Positions 23,919 to 36,315 of a stretch of 64,000 nt of DNA are shown here, piece by piece. The notes beneath the pieces were generated by a model. The model made no database searches, was not told where the DNA came from, and saw nothing but the letters and a program-made list of their open reading frames with translations. The position numbers and the translations under genes were made by a program. The stretch is from Diphasiastrum complanatum (taxonomy: Eukaryota; Streptophyta; Lycopodiopsida; Lycopodiales; Lycopodiaceae), in NCBI GenBank assembly GCA_029204225.1, contig CM055096.1, forward strand, positions 70,701,444 through 70,765,443, given 5' to 3'. The stretch's first letter is position 1. Each line of letters begins with the position of its first letter.

Positions 23919-26027
23919 TACTAAGCTCTTAATGCTATAATTTGTTTATGCATGAGAAATTCTAAGACAATTCAAGCTAGAAAATTCTCACTTTTTGCTA
24001 TCAATTTTTGATGTGTTTGTGGATTAATGAGATCAAATTGTAAGTGATCAGACCAGATCAGGTTCTGTATGGATTTCAAGTATTTCACACGTGTGAAAAC
24101 CAGCACACTTCAACCAACTTATTATCCTAGTTGTTTGATCCAAAGATATTGACAATATAGCTTGCTGGAAAGCTAGAGATGTCTATTTACCACTGCAATT
24201 GGTTTCAAATCATTCTGATGAGCCTAGCAAGAGTTATAAACACTTGAAGTAGGGTGGGTAGGTCGCCTAATCCTGTGTGGCCACTTTTGATTTGATCCAG
24301 AAATTTGCTAGTTTGATTCAAAATCCATTTTTGGGTTGTCAATCATAGATAAAATTGTTCGTTTGAGGTCATAATCACATCATTTTACACAAGTGAGTTG
24401 TGTTTGAGTTGCATGTGAGGTTCCAGAGTGTTTCTCAATACTTTGAAACTTGTGGAAGAAGTTGACATCAAACTTGTTAGTGCTTCATCACTAGATAGAG
24501 GCTAGATTCAAATTCAAGTTGATTGATTCTCTTTTGTGAGCTAGATCTCACATATTTTGTTGCAAGATTTCAATAGGTTGGATCAACATTCCAAGTTAGA
24601 TCCTAGATTGAGAGAGTAGCAACACTCTTGAAAAGGTTGGAAAAGTTTATTGTTGCAAGTGTAATTTAAACATGTACCACAACCTCACTGAAACCTTGTC
24701 TAAAATAAGAAAATTATACCATCATCATTGTGTTGCACTAAAGTGGTTATGGTCTACATCTTCTCATGTTATTTCCATCAACATATGACATACATGGATG
24801 TTTATTATTGGATTGTACATGTGATGACACTTGATCAAATGATAAGCGACATAGTAGCTTCCACTTTTATATAAATCATGGCCATGTTGGACATTCAAAA
24901 AACCAAATTTTGTAACAAGAAAAGATAATAATGAAAACAAAATTTTGTCATCCCGTTAGCTTCATATCACAATTCGACAATCTTTTTTCTCTCTTTCATC
25001 AAGTTCTATTTTGATGGAAAAGAACTAATATACTTCAAGGAAATTGTCATAGGTCCAAAATTATATATCCCTCATTTTGAAATTGAAAAAACAAAACATT
25101 TTTTATTACAAAGCTTTGCTAGCTTTCAGCCCTCTGCCTGACGAAGATGTTCGCGAACATGAAAGTCAAGAGACACGAACACAAATGATTTGCGAACACC
25201 TGACTAGAAGACACGAACACGAAAGATTTGCGAACGAGAATCTTTTGCGGTCGACCACGAGAAAGTCAGACGATGAAGACGAAACCAATGTCGTGACACA
25301 AAAAACGTCGCAAAACTTTCGCGACCCTCATGCTCCAAAGAGTACCAACCAAGATCATGCAAGTACCAGAAGTACAGATATCTGACCTGATGGCATGACA
25401 TTAGCAGATACAATCTAGGTCGTGGCTAATCTGCCACTCTTGTAATTTTCTGATTAGTTGTAGATGCTTAGTCACTCTAATCCTAAAAGTTACATAGAGC
25501 GACTATATACTTGCTGGATGATACTTGACAATAGATGACAAAATACACATACAGTGCAATGAACTAGTCTGATGCTAGTAAGCAATCAAGACAAAGTTAT
25601 AGAATACATGTCCGCCTGCGTGCAAAGACAATTCTGTCTAGGATCTGTAGATCCAATTGTTCGCTAGTAAAGCGAGACGATTACTCGTGAGAGAACCGTG
25701 TTTCTCCCATGCCAACGCACTACGTGAATTTGCATGAAGTGCTTGCAGAATCAGAGAAAGATCAATATAGATGATTTTCCTATTGTGTCTGATCTCAAAT
25801 GCAAATGTGTCTGCTGTCATTCGTGTGTCTGAATTCTCTTGTTCATTTTAATTCTGCATCTTGGTTGAAACTATGTTAAATGCTGCATTAATTTTATAAA
25901 TGTAGATCAGTAGTGTCCAGTGATCGCATCTGAACTCCATCCGAGTCGCAAAAGAGTCGTCGTTGATTCGCCTTTGCAAAAGCTTCTGTTTCTCATCAGT
26001 GGAATCAGATCACCTCACACTCTTCAG
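23919..26027. other. Non-coding leader and LTR-like sequence
   Basis: The first kilobase looks like the untranslated leader of the Copia element primed at 23905, and includes a perfect 16-bp palindrome TTTCACACGTGTGAAA at 24083-24098. About 25077-25400 holds a 38-bp imperfect direct repeat (AGACACGAACAC at 25171 and 25209). The sequence leading to 26026 should be the LTR of the next element (end CTCTTCA); its start could not be placed. No host gene was seen. Confidence 0.5.
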
Positions 26028-26161
26028 TGGTATCAGAGCCTACTTATTTTGTTATAATCTGACATAGCCGAGAAGCTATCAGATCCAGGAGGCCAAGCAT
26101 TCACCCAATCAACCATTAACAAGGGAACAGACTCCAAGAAGCACTGGCTTCAAACAGCAGC

Positions 26162-27019
26162 ATGCAGAGCAAGATTTGCACAGTACTTGATTCTTCAGGA
26201 TCTAACTTTCTAGCCTAGAAAGTTAAGACATCACTCATACTCAAGGGCGAAGGACTCTTCCCCTGGATGGATGGCACAGAAGAGATGCCTACAACATCAG
26301 GCAGGGAGCTACGCAAATGGAGGGAGAAAAACGACAAGGCAGTAGCCTTGCTATCATCTTCCATCGAATATATCCTCACACTTGACCTGGTTACACTCTC
26401 CAAAGCTAACGAGATGTGGGATGCATTACTCCCAGACTTCAGACAAAGTCAAGAAGTCAAATCATGATGTTGGAAGATCAGCTGACGAATCTACAGTGGG
26501 ATGGAAAAGACTTCACTTCTTTCGTAATAAAGATGAAGGATCTATTCCTATCACTACATAACTCCGGAGCAGAGAACGTAGTGTCAGCCGAGAAGCAACT
26601 CATGTACATGTTGAGAGCCTTACCCAGATCATTCCAGACAACTAGAACTCTGCTCGCGAAAGATTCTACCATGAACCTGAAAAAGGCGATTGTCGAGATT
26701 CGAGAGGAAGTCGAGGCCAGAGAACATCTTGATCACAAGGATGGTTTTGAGCAGGCCCTCTATGGCAACAAAGAAAGATTCAAGAAACAATTTAAGCCTA
26801 AGAGGGAGTCGAATCAGAGGCAGGATCACGACCAACAAGCAGAGGGGCCAGCAAAGGCAACTGGAAGACCAAAGGGAGGTCAAAGCATCAAGGTGCAGAC
26901 AAGAAGACTTGCATGAGATGCAGAAGAGACGGGCATACAGTAGATACATGCTGGCTCAATCCCAAGTTTGAGTGTATCCATTGCCATAAGAAGGGTCATG
27001 TAGCCATGGATTGCCTCTA
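26162..27019 (+). pseudogene. Copia gag relic with two CCHC knuckles
   Basis: ATG at 26162 opens a frame interrupted by TAG at 26214-26216, where a Trp is expected (SNFLA*KVK). The frame is shifted near 26450 into 26416-26916 (DQLTNLQWDGKDF). After another frame change two zinc knuckles follow, CMRCRRDGHTVDTC and CIHCHKKGHVAMDC (about 26911-27016). The double knuckle is intact in residues although the frame is not. Confidence 0.82.
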
Positions 27020-27171
27020 AAACCCGAGAAACAAGTTAGCACAGAATAGACAATGGAACAACAATAGTTCATCCTATGTCGAGGAGCCCGAGAGCTCGAA
27101 AATGGGCGAAGAAAGAACAAACAAAAACTATTAGACCGTCTACATCTGTGAAGATGTGTGTGCAGCATCAA

Positions 27172-28355
27172 CATCTGACACACATGAGGTGATCCTAGAT
27201 TCATGAGCCACCTCACACTTTGTGACGTCAAGACGAATAATGTTTGATTTCAGAAGTGCAGATCCTTCAATATTCATAGTTCTTGGAGGTGGATCTAGAC
27301 ATCAAGTGAATGGTATTGGTTCACTATGGCTCAACACCAACGGCCGAGACAGACAACTCGAAGACGTTCTGTTTGTGCCTACTCTGCAACAAGACTTGCT
27401 TTCTGTAGCAAGAATAGCAGATGCAGGGATGCGCGTGACATTTTCCAACAAAGCATGCAACGTGATTGACGCCAGTACCAGTACTCTCATCACTCAAGGT
27501 AGAAGGAAAGGAAACCTATATCATCTGAAGGTATGCCTACCTGCAGATCAGGTGCATCAGACTCATGACGACTCGCCAGACACTCTGTGGCACAGAAGTC
27601 TCTGCCACATGAACTCAATGGCACTTTACCAGACAAGCCATCATGGAGCAATAACAAGGGTCAGCATCTCGAATGCAACTAGTCTGACCACCTGTGATGC
27701 ATATTTGAAGGGCAAGATGTCGTGCACTCCATTCATCAAAGACTCCTACAGAACGACCAAGATTCTAGAGCTAGTGCATTCTGACATCTGCGGACCATTC
27801 AACGTGATCTCAGTAGGAGGTTCAAAATATTACATAACCTTCATTGATGACTATAGTAAATTTGCCAGAGTGTATTTTATTCAGAATAAATCTGAAGCAC
27901 TTGATAAATTCACAGAATATGTGAATTGGGCTGAGATATGTACAGGCAATAAGGTTAAGCAGATCAGGACAAATCAAGGTGGCGAATACATCTCGAATCA
28001 ATTCACTGACTTCTGCAATGATCGTGGCATCATTCACAGAAGAACTGCAGACTACACACCGTAACACAATGGTGTTGTTGAAAGAAAGAACAAGACCTTG
28101 ATCGAAGCAGCCAGATGTATGATGGCCTACTCGAAAGCTCCAAGGGCACTGTGGGCTGAAGCAGTAGCTATAGCCGCATACATCCAAAACCGAACAGGCA
28201 AGTCTGGTGTTCCTCACACGACACCACACGAGCTATGGTGGGGTAGAAAGCCCAATCTGTCTCACATCAGAATCTTTGGCTGTGCAGCTTATGCACACAT
28301 TCCTTATAAGCTTCAAAAGAAGCTTGATGAGAAAGCCGAACAGGGATTGTTATGA
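27172..28355 (+). pseudogene. Copia protease and integrase relic
   Basis: The protease active-site motif is broken: DS*ATSH, with TGA in place of the conserved Gly codon near 27203. The open frame 27222-28064 continues with the pre-integrase segment (LWHRSLCHMNSMAL) and integrase (LELVHSDICGPF). The second catalytic Asp is replaced by Asn (RTNQGGEY instead of the usual RxDxGGEY). A TAA at 28062-28064 interrupts the PQQNG-like segment, and the frame resumes to 28355 (VVERKNKTL with the catalytic Glu). Family role: capsid maturation and insertion of cDNA. This copy cannot do either. Confidence 0.85.
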
Positions 28356-29670
28356 CAATAATTCATCATACTACAGAATCTACATGCCAGACACGAACAC
28401 TATAAAAATAGTGAGGGATGTCAAATTTGATGAGAGCAGGACAATGGCCAATGACAACCCTGTCAGCTACGAAGTCCTGAAGAGACAGTATTATGACCTG
28501 TCGCAAGTGACAGAGGGAGTAGAGGACGAATATGAAAATGAAGTTTTTCGAGTCGTCTCTCATTTGAGCGACAAATCTGAAGAAGAAAGGTTTGAGAGGC
28601 AATTTGTTGTCACAGTTCTTGTAAACCAAGATGGTTCTAGACTGAGCAGAGTAGACAAAGGCAAAGGCATAGCTGTTCCAGGAGGATCTCCTAGAAAGTC
28701 GACAAGACCACGAAGAGCGCCAGCAAAATATGTGCCAAGCAGCTCCGCTTCTACATCAGAGGAGTTCTGTGGATTCAGTGGCGAGCCACAGACTTTCGAG
28801 GAGGCGATTGAAAGTGTAGAAAAGGACAGATGGATCCAAGCCATGAACGAAGAAATGGAATCCATGAGGAAGAACTAGGTATGGATGTTGGAGCCATTAC
28901 CATATAAGCGCAAGACTGTCAAATGCAAATGGGTCTTCAATCTCAAATACGGCCCAGATGGAAATATGACAAAATACAAGGCAAGACTGGTAGCGAAGGG
29001 CTTCCTTAGAAATATGGTATTGACTACTCTGAAACCTTCTCTCCTATCGTTAAACATTCGTCCCTATGTTTGTTATTTGCATGTGCAATAGCTTATGACC
29101 TCAGGATCCACATTGTGGACGAGAAGACAGCCTTCTTGCATAGCGAACTAGACAAAGAGATCTATATGGATCAACCCCCAGGATATGTCTCGAATTCACT
29201 TCTTGACTATGCATGTAGAATGCATAGAAACATCTATGGTCTGAAACAATCAGCCTGACAATGGTACAAGAAGAAAGATCAAGCCCTGAAATCATTATGA
29301 TTCAAGCCTTTGTTGGCTGATTCCAATGTGTATGTCAGAGTTATAGATGGGCAGATCCTCATAGTGGCTATATATGTGGACAACACTCTGATACTTTGCA
29401 GGAGTGAGCAGCTGATCGCTGAGGTGAAGACAGACATCTCAAAACATTTCAAGATAGTGGATCTGGGAGAAGCCAGGTGTTACCTAGGCTTGCAAATTGA
29501 AAGAGACTACGAGGGAGGTAAGTTATACCTTCACCAGTGCATATACACCCAGAAGATCCTAGAGGACTTTGGGATGCTGAACTGCAAAGGAGCAAACACT
29601 CCAATGCTCGCAAGGACGGTGCTGACAAACGATGACAACGACTGTCCGAAGATCGAGGAAGAGAGAGAAC
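28356..29670 (+). pseudogene. Copia reverse transcriptase relic
   Basis: After a frame change near 28350 the linker and RT start are open to TAG 28876-28878, then continue in the same frame (CKWVFNLKYG, KARLVAKGF). Further frame breaks occur near 29015 and 29256 (TGA in LKQSA*QWYKK). The conserved polymerase box reads YVDN (IYVDNTLIL) where YVDD is expected, so a metal-binding Asp is lost. The coding similarity ends around TPMLA, before RNase H. Confidence 0.85.
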
Positions 29671-29829
29671 ACAAAGAAAACTTTTTCTTGGAATGGATTT
29701 AAAAAAATCTTTGCTCACACTTGCTTGAACTGCAACCGATTTGAACTTCAACTTGTGGATGAATCTCGATTTTCTGCCACCAAACATAAGTTGGACCTTC
29801 AGTATGTAATATAGCAAATGTGATCTTTG

Positions 29830-30550
29830 CTTCATCAAACCTAGAGAATAATTGAAAATATCAATTTATGTAACCATTCCTCCACATCTATACTATTCGT
29901 GTTGCCACTAAGGTTTTCCAAGAAGATTTTATCCTTGAAATCATTACCATCCCTCCTGAACCATTGATTCTTTTGCACACGATCTAGAATACTCATATGA
30001 GTATTAAAATTTATGGCGCTTCGATAATGAGGTGGTAGTCTGTTATATGATTTGAGCTCTTGTAATTCCCATTGTTGTGGATCCTAAACAACATCACGAA
30101 TTGAATGAGGCCCAATATGTCGGAGTATAGTATCAGTTGATGATGGAAAAACATCATGACTAGCTGGTTGAAACAAAACAGGCAGGTCATCAGTTGCTAT
30201 TTGCTTTCCCTTGTTATTCTGCAATGCCATCACTACCTCTTGACTAGTGTTATAGCTGATTTGCCATGGATTGTAAGATGTCGAAGCAATCAAGGACAAT
30301 AGAGGATTGATGTTGGTGTTTTTCACATAAGGATTAGCATCCAATTCTTGTGTTATGGTATTGGCTAAAGAATTAAAGTTTGACATCATCGCCAACATTT
30401 GGTTCTGAAACTATTGAGATGCTAATGCATTTTGCTCGGTGACGGTTAAAACTTTAGTTAACATTTCCTCTGTTGCAACTTGATTCTCAGTAGTAGTGAC
30501 TTCTTCATTATTACTTGATTTTTTTCGATGGCATTTTGTTGTTTAGATTC
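29830..30550 (-). pseudogene. Retroelement gag fragment, antisense
   Basis: On the - strand the frame 30398-30084 (LAMMSNFNSLANTITQEL, ...) extends upstream to about 30550 and downstream through several stops to the segment DGNDFKDKIFLENLSG followed by DVEEWLHKL near 29895. This resembles the N-terminal part of a Gypsy-type gag (target-plus-EEWL pattern). No knuckle or pol was found. The assignment rests on weak similarity only. Confidence 0.4.
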
Positions 30551-31341
30551 AACTGAACTGTTTTACTTTTCACAACACAAAAATTCAAACTCAAATGAGG
30601 AAAATATTAAAATCCTAAGAATTTGAATATAAAACATAAATGTAGCTACTTATGGCAATATTCCGTGAGAAATTCAGTGGCGTGAGTAATCATTCAAAAA
30701 TTGAGTACTCCAAAAATGGCAGGCACGAGAAATCACACAAAAGGTGAGTAATCCAAAAACCGTAGGCACGAGAAATGGCCAAAAATAATAAGCATAAAAA
30801 ATATGCAAGTAATGGGCGAATAAAAATTTATTAAAAATAGGTGGTGCCAAAAATACGCGAAAAATAAAAAATGTCAGGCGAGAGTAAAGTTGCAGTCCTT
30901 TTATCCCAAATGGACTTCAAAACATAACAAATAGACCTCTTTCACTAAAATTGGCATATCTTTGTCAATTTTCCACCAAATTGGTTGGAAATTAGCTCAG
31001 ATTCAAGCTAAGACAAAGACTCGCAATCCTATAAAATTGTACTAAAGAAATTCGGCCAAAAGTACAGCCAAAAATGAAAGAAAACATACTGCAAAAATCA
31101 TAGCTAACTAAAATTGGAATGAAATCACTAAAATGGCCATTATAACTCCAAAACAAGAAAATTTAGTACCTACGGAAAGCTAAGAGAGAGCGCTACTGAT
31201 CCAAAACAAGAAATTACACAAAAAATAAAAATTAATGCGTCAAAAATTGAACCAAAAACATTCTGGAAATTGAAAAACAAAGAGACTAGTAGAAAAAGTC
31301 TACCAAAACTAAAAGAAAGCCACCAAATTTGATGGGGAAGG
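30551..31341. other. AT-rich sequence without gene
   Basis: Contains an imperfect direct repeat of about 60 bp (GTGAGTAAT...GGCACGAGAAAT at 30681 and 30743). It is followed by GATGGGGAAGG just before the LTR at 31342, which looks like a polypurine tract. No coding motif was seen. Confidence 0.5.
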
Positions 31342-31947
31342 TGTTGGATTATTCTCCTTCTTACCGATCGTCTAATCAGTTTTAATCTTCATCCATTGTT
31401 AATCCAGTTTGTAGATATTCCCATGTCTTTACACAGTCTGCAGCATTACACGGAGTTTACGACAATGTCTCTTTTTTTCGCTTGTCAAGAATGCCGTTGA
31501 AAAATGTAGCTTTTCCTTTTTCGCATTTTACGCTTACAGAAATGTCATGTAAATACACAGTGTCGCAATTTTTGCTTTTTCCAAAGAGCCTCAAATGTTA
31601 AGGAAATGACTTTGACAAAGTGTGGGGCAACCCTAAATGAGATTTAAGGGCACCTTCTCCTTTTTCATCTTTTTCGCAAAAAAACCCAACAATGTCGCCT
31701 GTGGCTGTTTTAGTTCATTTCTATAGAGCTACAGTTTTGGTCCATTTATGCAGACAGAACGTTTACGGCCAATTTCACCGCTTATCAGCAATCAATGACA
31801 AGGACTGGATGCATGCAAACTGATCACCAGCCAACTGGCGATCGCAATTGACAACCTAATTTCTTAGTATAAATAGCTGTTCATATCCATACAGTTTAAT
31901 TTCTTGAAAATCAGAATTATCAGTCTTCTACACACCACTTTCCGACA
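31342..31947 (+). repeat. LTR (606 bp), + strand
   Basis: Starts TGTTGGATTATTC after a purine tract and ends TTTCCGACA immediately before an intact Met-tRNA primer site. Boundaries follow the TG...CA rule and adjacency. The internal region that should follow is only about 330 bp long before it meets the antisense Copia pair. Confidence 0.7.
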
Positions 31948-31959
31948 TGGTATCAGAGC
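31948..31959 (+). promoter_or_regulatory. Met-tRNA primer-binding site
   Basis: TGGTATCAGAGC, perfect match to the common plant LTR-element primer site, directly abutting the LTR end. Confidence 0.85.
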
Positions 31960-32284
31960 AACTTCACTACTTTATCTAATTCCAATATGATATCAGAACG
32001 AAGTTATTAGATATCCATGGGTTTTGTTATTTGTATTTGGCATTTGTACACATAGAAGCTAGTATATTGAAATGAGCTCAGTATTTTCAACGCGTACAGT
32101 TGTTTTTTGCCCTCCCTTACACCTTTTTGGTTATCAAAGGTCATCATCATCCTTTCTAAACCTTTGGTTACCATAGAAAATAAAATCCATTGGAAACTCT
32201 CTTGTAAAGGCTGATGTCACTACATGGTGTCATATCATAGACTTTATTTGTGCTTTTAACTTTGGGCTCAGAAAGGACTTCACT

Positions 32285-32572
32285 TTAACTGATCTCACAA
32301 AAGTCTTTCATTTTATTGGAGGTGTACTCTCCTCCATTATCACATCTTAGTGCCTTGATGGAAGTACTAAGTTGCTTCTCAACTAGAGACTTGAACTTAA
32401 TGAAAGCTTCATATACAAGACTTTTCTTTAATAGTAACTCAATCCATGTGAATCTAGTACAATCATCTATAAATCTTACATACATCAAGGCACCTCCATT
32501 ATTTGCATGTGAAAAACTATGTACATCAGAATGTATGAGATCCAAGGGAGAGGGAGATCTTGATGAAGATCT
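32285..32572 (-). pseudogene. Older Copia integrase fragment
   Basis: Contains the first two catalytic Asp contexts of the Copia integrase core (LDLIHSDVHSF and ALRCDNGGEYTSNKM), then ends. It is the continuation of the pre-integrase segment at 38916-38324 on the other side of the nested element. Confidence 0.88.
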
Positions 32573-33222
32573 TGTGAAAGGTTCCAGATCCTTAAGATCC
32601 AATCTACTTGAATGACCTTTGGTTAGAAAGAGAAATACACTACCAATTTCACCAATGTAGAAAAATCAGCATCTACACACAATTTGAGATGCAAACACTA
32701 ATAGAACTTGATCAAACTTGAATGAAATGATTATGTACTGTTGCTGTCTGTACAAAACCAGCAAGCTACTAAATTTCACACATGTGGATCCAAAAATAGC
32801 AAATATAGATCATTCTACACATAGAATTGCAAGCAATCACCAAGATAGTGCACCAATGGATAGTAGAACCCAAGAGAACCATGTATAAGCATGAAATGAG
32901 ATAGATAAGAGAGAAGATGACTCTCTCCATGAGTTACATCCTTTTATAACAGGTCCAAACCCTATTTGGCCACTTGGCTTTCCCACCAAAATGCTAACCC
33001 TACCAATTTTGGGTCTAGATTCAATGTACCCAACTTATTCAAATTGAATCTACTCAAACTCGCATTCTATCTTTCCCACACTTTCAAAAAGTGTTTATTC
33101 AAATGAAATTTAGACTAATGAACTTTGAAAAGTCAACCTCTAAGTCTAAAACAAGTTTTGGCCTCAATATGACAAAAATGGAAATATTGCAAAATGTGAT
33201 GAAACTAGTTGAATCTTTCACA
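32573..33222 (-). repeat. 3' LTR of nested Copia
   Basis: 650 bp, TG...CA ended, near-identical to 37675-38323. Contains the palindrome-like CACACATGTG at 32777. Confidence 0.95.
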
Positions 33223-34783
33223 CTCCCTCTTCAACTAGTTTTAGCATAGACTTTGATAATACTCCAAGTGAAGTCCTATGCTTCATGAACAAGTCTTTTC
33301 CCAATGCTTTGGTGAAGATATCAGCTACACATTCCCTTGAAGACACATGTTGAAGCTCCACCTCCTTTGCGATGACTCGCTCCCTCACAAAATGATATTG
33401 TATCTCAATATGCTTGCTCCTAGCATGAAAGATAGGATTGGATGCCATTCTTTGGGCTGATTGATTGTCACAAAAGATGATTGGGCTCTCTGAAAAATCC
33501 ATCAAGTGAAGATCCTTGATCATCCTCTTGATCCATACCATCTCCTTTGTGCAATGTGTAAGAGCTTTGTACTCAGCCTCACTAGATGACAATGAGATAG
33601 TGGCTTGTTTCTTTGACATCCACGATATAGCTCCATCACCTATGAAAATACAATAAGAACTAATGGATTTCCTATCCATTATATCTCCAGCATAGTCCAA
33701 ATCCGAAAATCCAAAAAGATTAGGTGATGATCCCTCATACAATATGCCAAAATCTCGAGTTCCAATGATGTATCTCAAAACTCGCTTTCCTAGCTTCCAA
33801 TGCTCCTCACTAGAATCTTGCATGAATTGACTCAATCTTCCAACACAATAGCTTAGATCAGGTCTAATAATGGTTAGATAGATGAGTGAACCAACTAGCT
33901 TTCTATAGAGAGTAATGTCCTTGAAGGATCTTTCATTACCTCTTATAGTAAGCTTTACATGAGACTCCATAGGTGTATCAATAGCTTTTGCATCTACCAT
34001 ATGAAATCTTTCTAGAATAGAATTAGCATACTTCTCTTGACAAATGAAAGTAGATTGAGAAGATCTAATGACTTCTATTCCTAAAATGTAATGCAAATTA
34101 CCAAGATCATGCACCTCAAACTCCTTCTTAAGAGCATTCTTGATATCCTCCACATCTTGATTGTTTCCACCACTCAAGATGATATCATCCACATAGATTA
34201 GCAAGATGGTAACATCATTTCCAGCAAACCTATAATAAAGTGAATGATCATACTCACTCATAACAAAGCCTTGAGAGAGTAAAAAAGTGTTAAGCTTAGC
34301 ATACCAACTCCTTGGTGCTTGCTTAAGGCCATACAAACTCTTTTGTAGAAGACACACATGATTTGGCTTTGTTGATGAGATGTAGCTCTCGGGTTGCTCC
34401 ATGTATATTTCCTCCTCAAGATCACCATTCAAGAATGCATTTGAAATGTCCATTTGCCATAGATCCCATCCATAAAGTGTAGCAAGTGAAATGATGACTC
34501 GAATGCTTACCATCTTTGCCACGGGTGCAAAGGTCTCATCATAGTCAATTCCTTGTTGTTGAGCATATCCTTTTGCCACTAACCTTGTCTTGTACTTGTT
34601 GATAGATCCATATTGGTTTGTCTTCACCTTGAAGATCCATTTGCATCCAATAGCTTTCTTGTCCTTAGGCAACTCCACCAATCTCCATGTTCCATTCTTC
34701 ATAAGAGCTTGATACTCAAGATCCATTGCTTGGATCCACTCCTCTTCTTTCCTTGCTTGATCTACACTTGTAGGCTCATCCAA
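33218..34783 (-). CDS. Copia reverse transcriptase-RNase H (nested element)
   Basis: A 521-residue open frame with the complete RT and RNase H. Near the start is WIQAMDLEYQALMKN, then KARLVAKGY-like residues, ETFAPVAK, the catalytic LLIYVDDIILSGG, and RNase H motifs SSSEAEYKAL, FCDNQSAQRMAS and HARSKHIEIQYHFVRE. It stops at the polypurine tract beside the 3' LTR. The catalytic residues look intact. It is separated from the integrase frame by a frame change near 34800-34920, so it would not be made as part of one polyprotein in this copy. Confidence 0.92.
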   Translation of the reverse strand: MDEPTSVDQARKEEEWIQAMDLEYQALMKNGTWRLVELPKDKKAIGCKWIFKVKTNQYGSINKYKTRLVAKGYAQQQGIDYDETFAPVAKMVSIRVIISLATLYGWDLWQMDISNAFLNGDLEEEIYMEQPESYISSTKPNHVCLLQKSLYGLKQAPRSWYAKLNTFLLSQGFVMSEYDHSLYYRFAGNDVTILLIYVDDIILSGGNNQDVEDIKNALKKEFEVHDLGNLHYILGIEVIRSSQSTFICQEKYANSILERFHMVDAKAIDTPMESHVKLTIRGNERSFKDITLYRKLVGSLIYLTIIRPDLSYCVGRLSQFMQDSSEEHWKLGKRVLRYIIGTRDFGILYEGSSPNLFGFSDLDYAGDIMDRKSISSYCIFIGDGAISWMSKKQATISLSSSEAEYKALTHCTKEMVWIKRMIKDLHLMDFSESPIIFCDNQSAQRMASNPIFHARSKHIEIQYHFVRERVIAKEVELQHVSSRECVADIFTKALGKDLFMKHRTSLGVLSKSMLKLVEEGV

Positions 34784-34815
34784 AGAGGTTAGGAAAGCAA
34801 CATAATTTCCAGAAA

Positions 34816-35775
34816 CTACTTGCTTACCCTTTTGATCATATGTGAGCCTTGAAGGTACTTGTCTTTCTCTTGATGTTCTCCTTGGCTTTTGACTTGATGA
34901 AGGTCCATCATCACCACCATCCCAAAAATGACATCTCTACCAACAATCACTTTGTTAGTAGAAGGAATGTAAACCTTGTAGGCTTTACTCACCTCACTAT
35001 ATCCAACAAAAATACCTCTTCTTGAAGATGGATCCTCCTTGGTCCTATCATCAAGAGTAATGTTGACATAGCATGTGCATCCAAAGGTTCTTAGAAAGTT
35101 GACACTCGGCCTCCTCTTGAATAGCATCTCAAAAAGTGTCCTTCCATCCAAAATAGCACTCGGCCACCTATTGCACAAATAATTGGCACACAACAAAGCT
35201 TGATCCCAAAATGGTTTGTCAAGATTAGCGCTTAACTTCATAGCTTTAGCACTTTCACATAAAGTTCTATTCTTCCTTTCAGCCACTCCATTTTGTTGTG
35301 GGGTCCTTGATGTTGTATACTCCCTCTTGATCCCATGCTCATCACAAAAGGCCTTGAACTTGTTAGATATGTACTCACCACCATTGTCACCTCTCAAGCA
35401 CTTGATCTTTGTGGAGAATTGGCTCTCCCTTGCATTCTTGAACTTGACAAAGACATCATACACTTCATCCTTGCTCTTTAGTAGATAGATCCAACAAAAT
35501 CTACTAAAATCATCAATGAATGTTACATACATCTTAGCTCCACTATTGCTAATTGTAGTAAATCCATGAATATCCGAATGTACAAGTTGAAAAGGCTTTG
35601 TAGATCTAGAAATAGATCTAGTATAAGGTAGTCTATGTGACTTAGACAAAGCACAAGACTCACAAACATGCTTGTCATTACTTAAGGAACTTGGAAGACC
35701 AATCACAACCTTCTTCCTTGCCATTACCTCCAATGACTTGAAGTTGAGGTGTCCCATCCTTTTGTGCCAAACCTC
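34816..35775 (-). pseudogene. Copia integrase (nested element)
   Basis: Frame 35757-34816, continuous upstream past a TAA at about 35776-35778 (ISI*EVWHKRMGHLNF). It has the zinc-binding HHCC region (HKRMGHLN, CESCALSK) and an intact D,D,E set: VHSDIHG, LRGDNGGEY and NGVAERKNRTL. The frame is lost after GRDVIFG near 34920. This is the region that would join cDNA to the host chromosome. Confidence 0.9.
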
Positions 35776-36315
35776 TTAAATAGAAATTTGCTCCCTTGCA
35801 ACACATCCAACTTGGTCAGCAATAACACAAGCATCAAGTTCGAACAACTTCCCTTGCCTTTTACCTTTTCCAATCAAGACATCCTTCCTTTTGATCAAAG
35901 AAGCATCTCCATCAAACTCCACCTTGAGGCCCTTACTTAGCATTTGACTCACACTAAGCAAATTCTTGGTAATAGATGGAATAAACAAGACATCCTCCAA
36001 ATGAACATTCCTATTTGTAGAGAGAGAAATAGGAATTGTGCCAATCCCTTTGATTGCACACTCACCATCATTGGCCGTGTAGATCACCCTCTTGTCATCT
36101 CCATATGCCAACAAAGAAGTGAAGTACTCTTTGTGAAAGGTCATGTGTGAACTTGCTCCACTATCAATCCACCAAGGATCTAGATCTCCATCATTAGCAA
36201 GCATACATGAAGACATCACAAAAGCATCATCATTTGCATCTTGCACATCCAAACCATCCTCATCAAGAGTAAGATTACTTGCTTGTCTCCTTGATCTCTC
36301 TTCTTCTTGTAGCAC
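35776..36315 (-). pseudogene. Copia protease and pre-integrase (nested element)
   Basis: Contains the aspartic-protease motif WWIDSGASSHMT, then the LEDVLFIPSITKNLLSVSQ segment typical of Copia between protease and integrase. It is in a different frame from the knuckle segment upstream (frame change near 36290) and ends in a stop directly before the integrase. Confidence 0.9.

Larger units (their letters stand above)
26028..29670 (+). mobile_element. Ty1-Copia relic, 3' truncated
   Basis: Primer site TGGTATCAGAGC at 26028-26039, then gag, protease, integrase and reverse transcriptase in Copia order on the + strand. The RT is cut off at about 29660-29670, where the sequence changes to unrelated DNA, so RNase H and the 3' LTR are missing. 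Confidence 0.88.
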
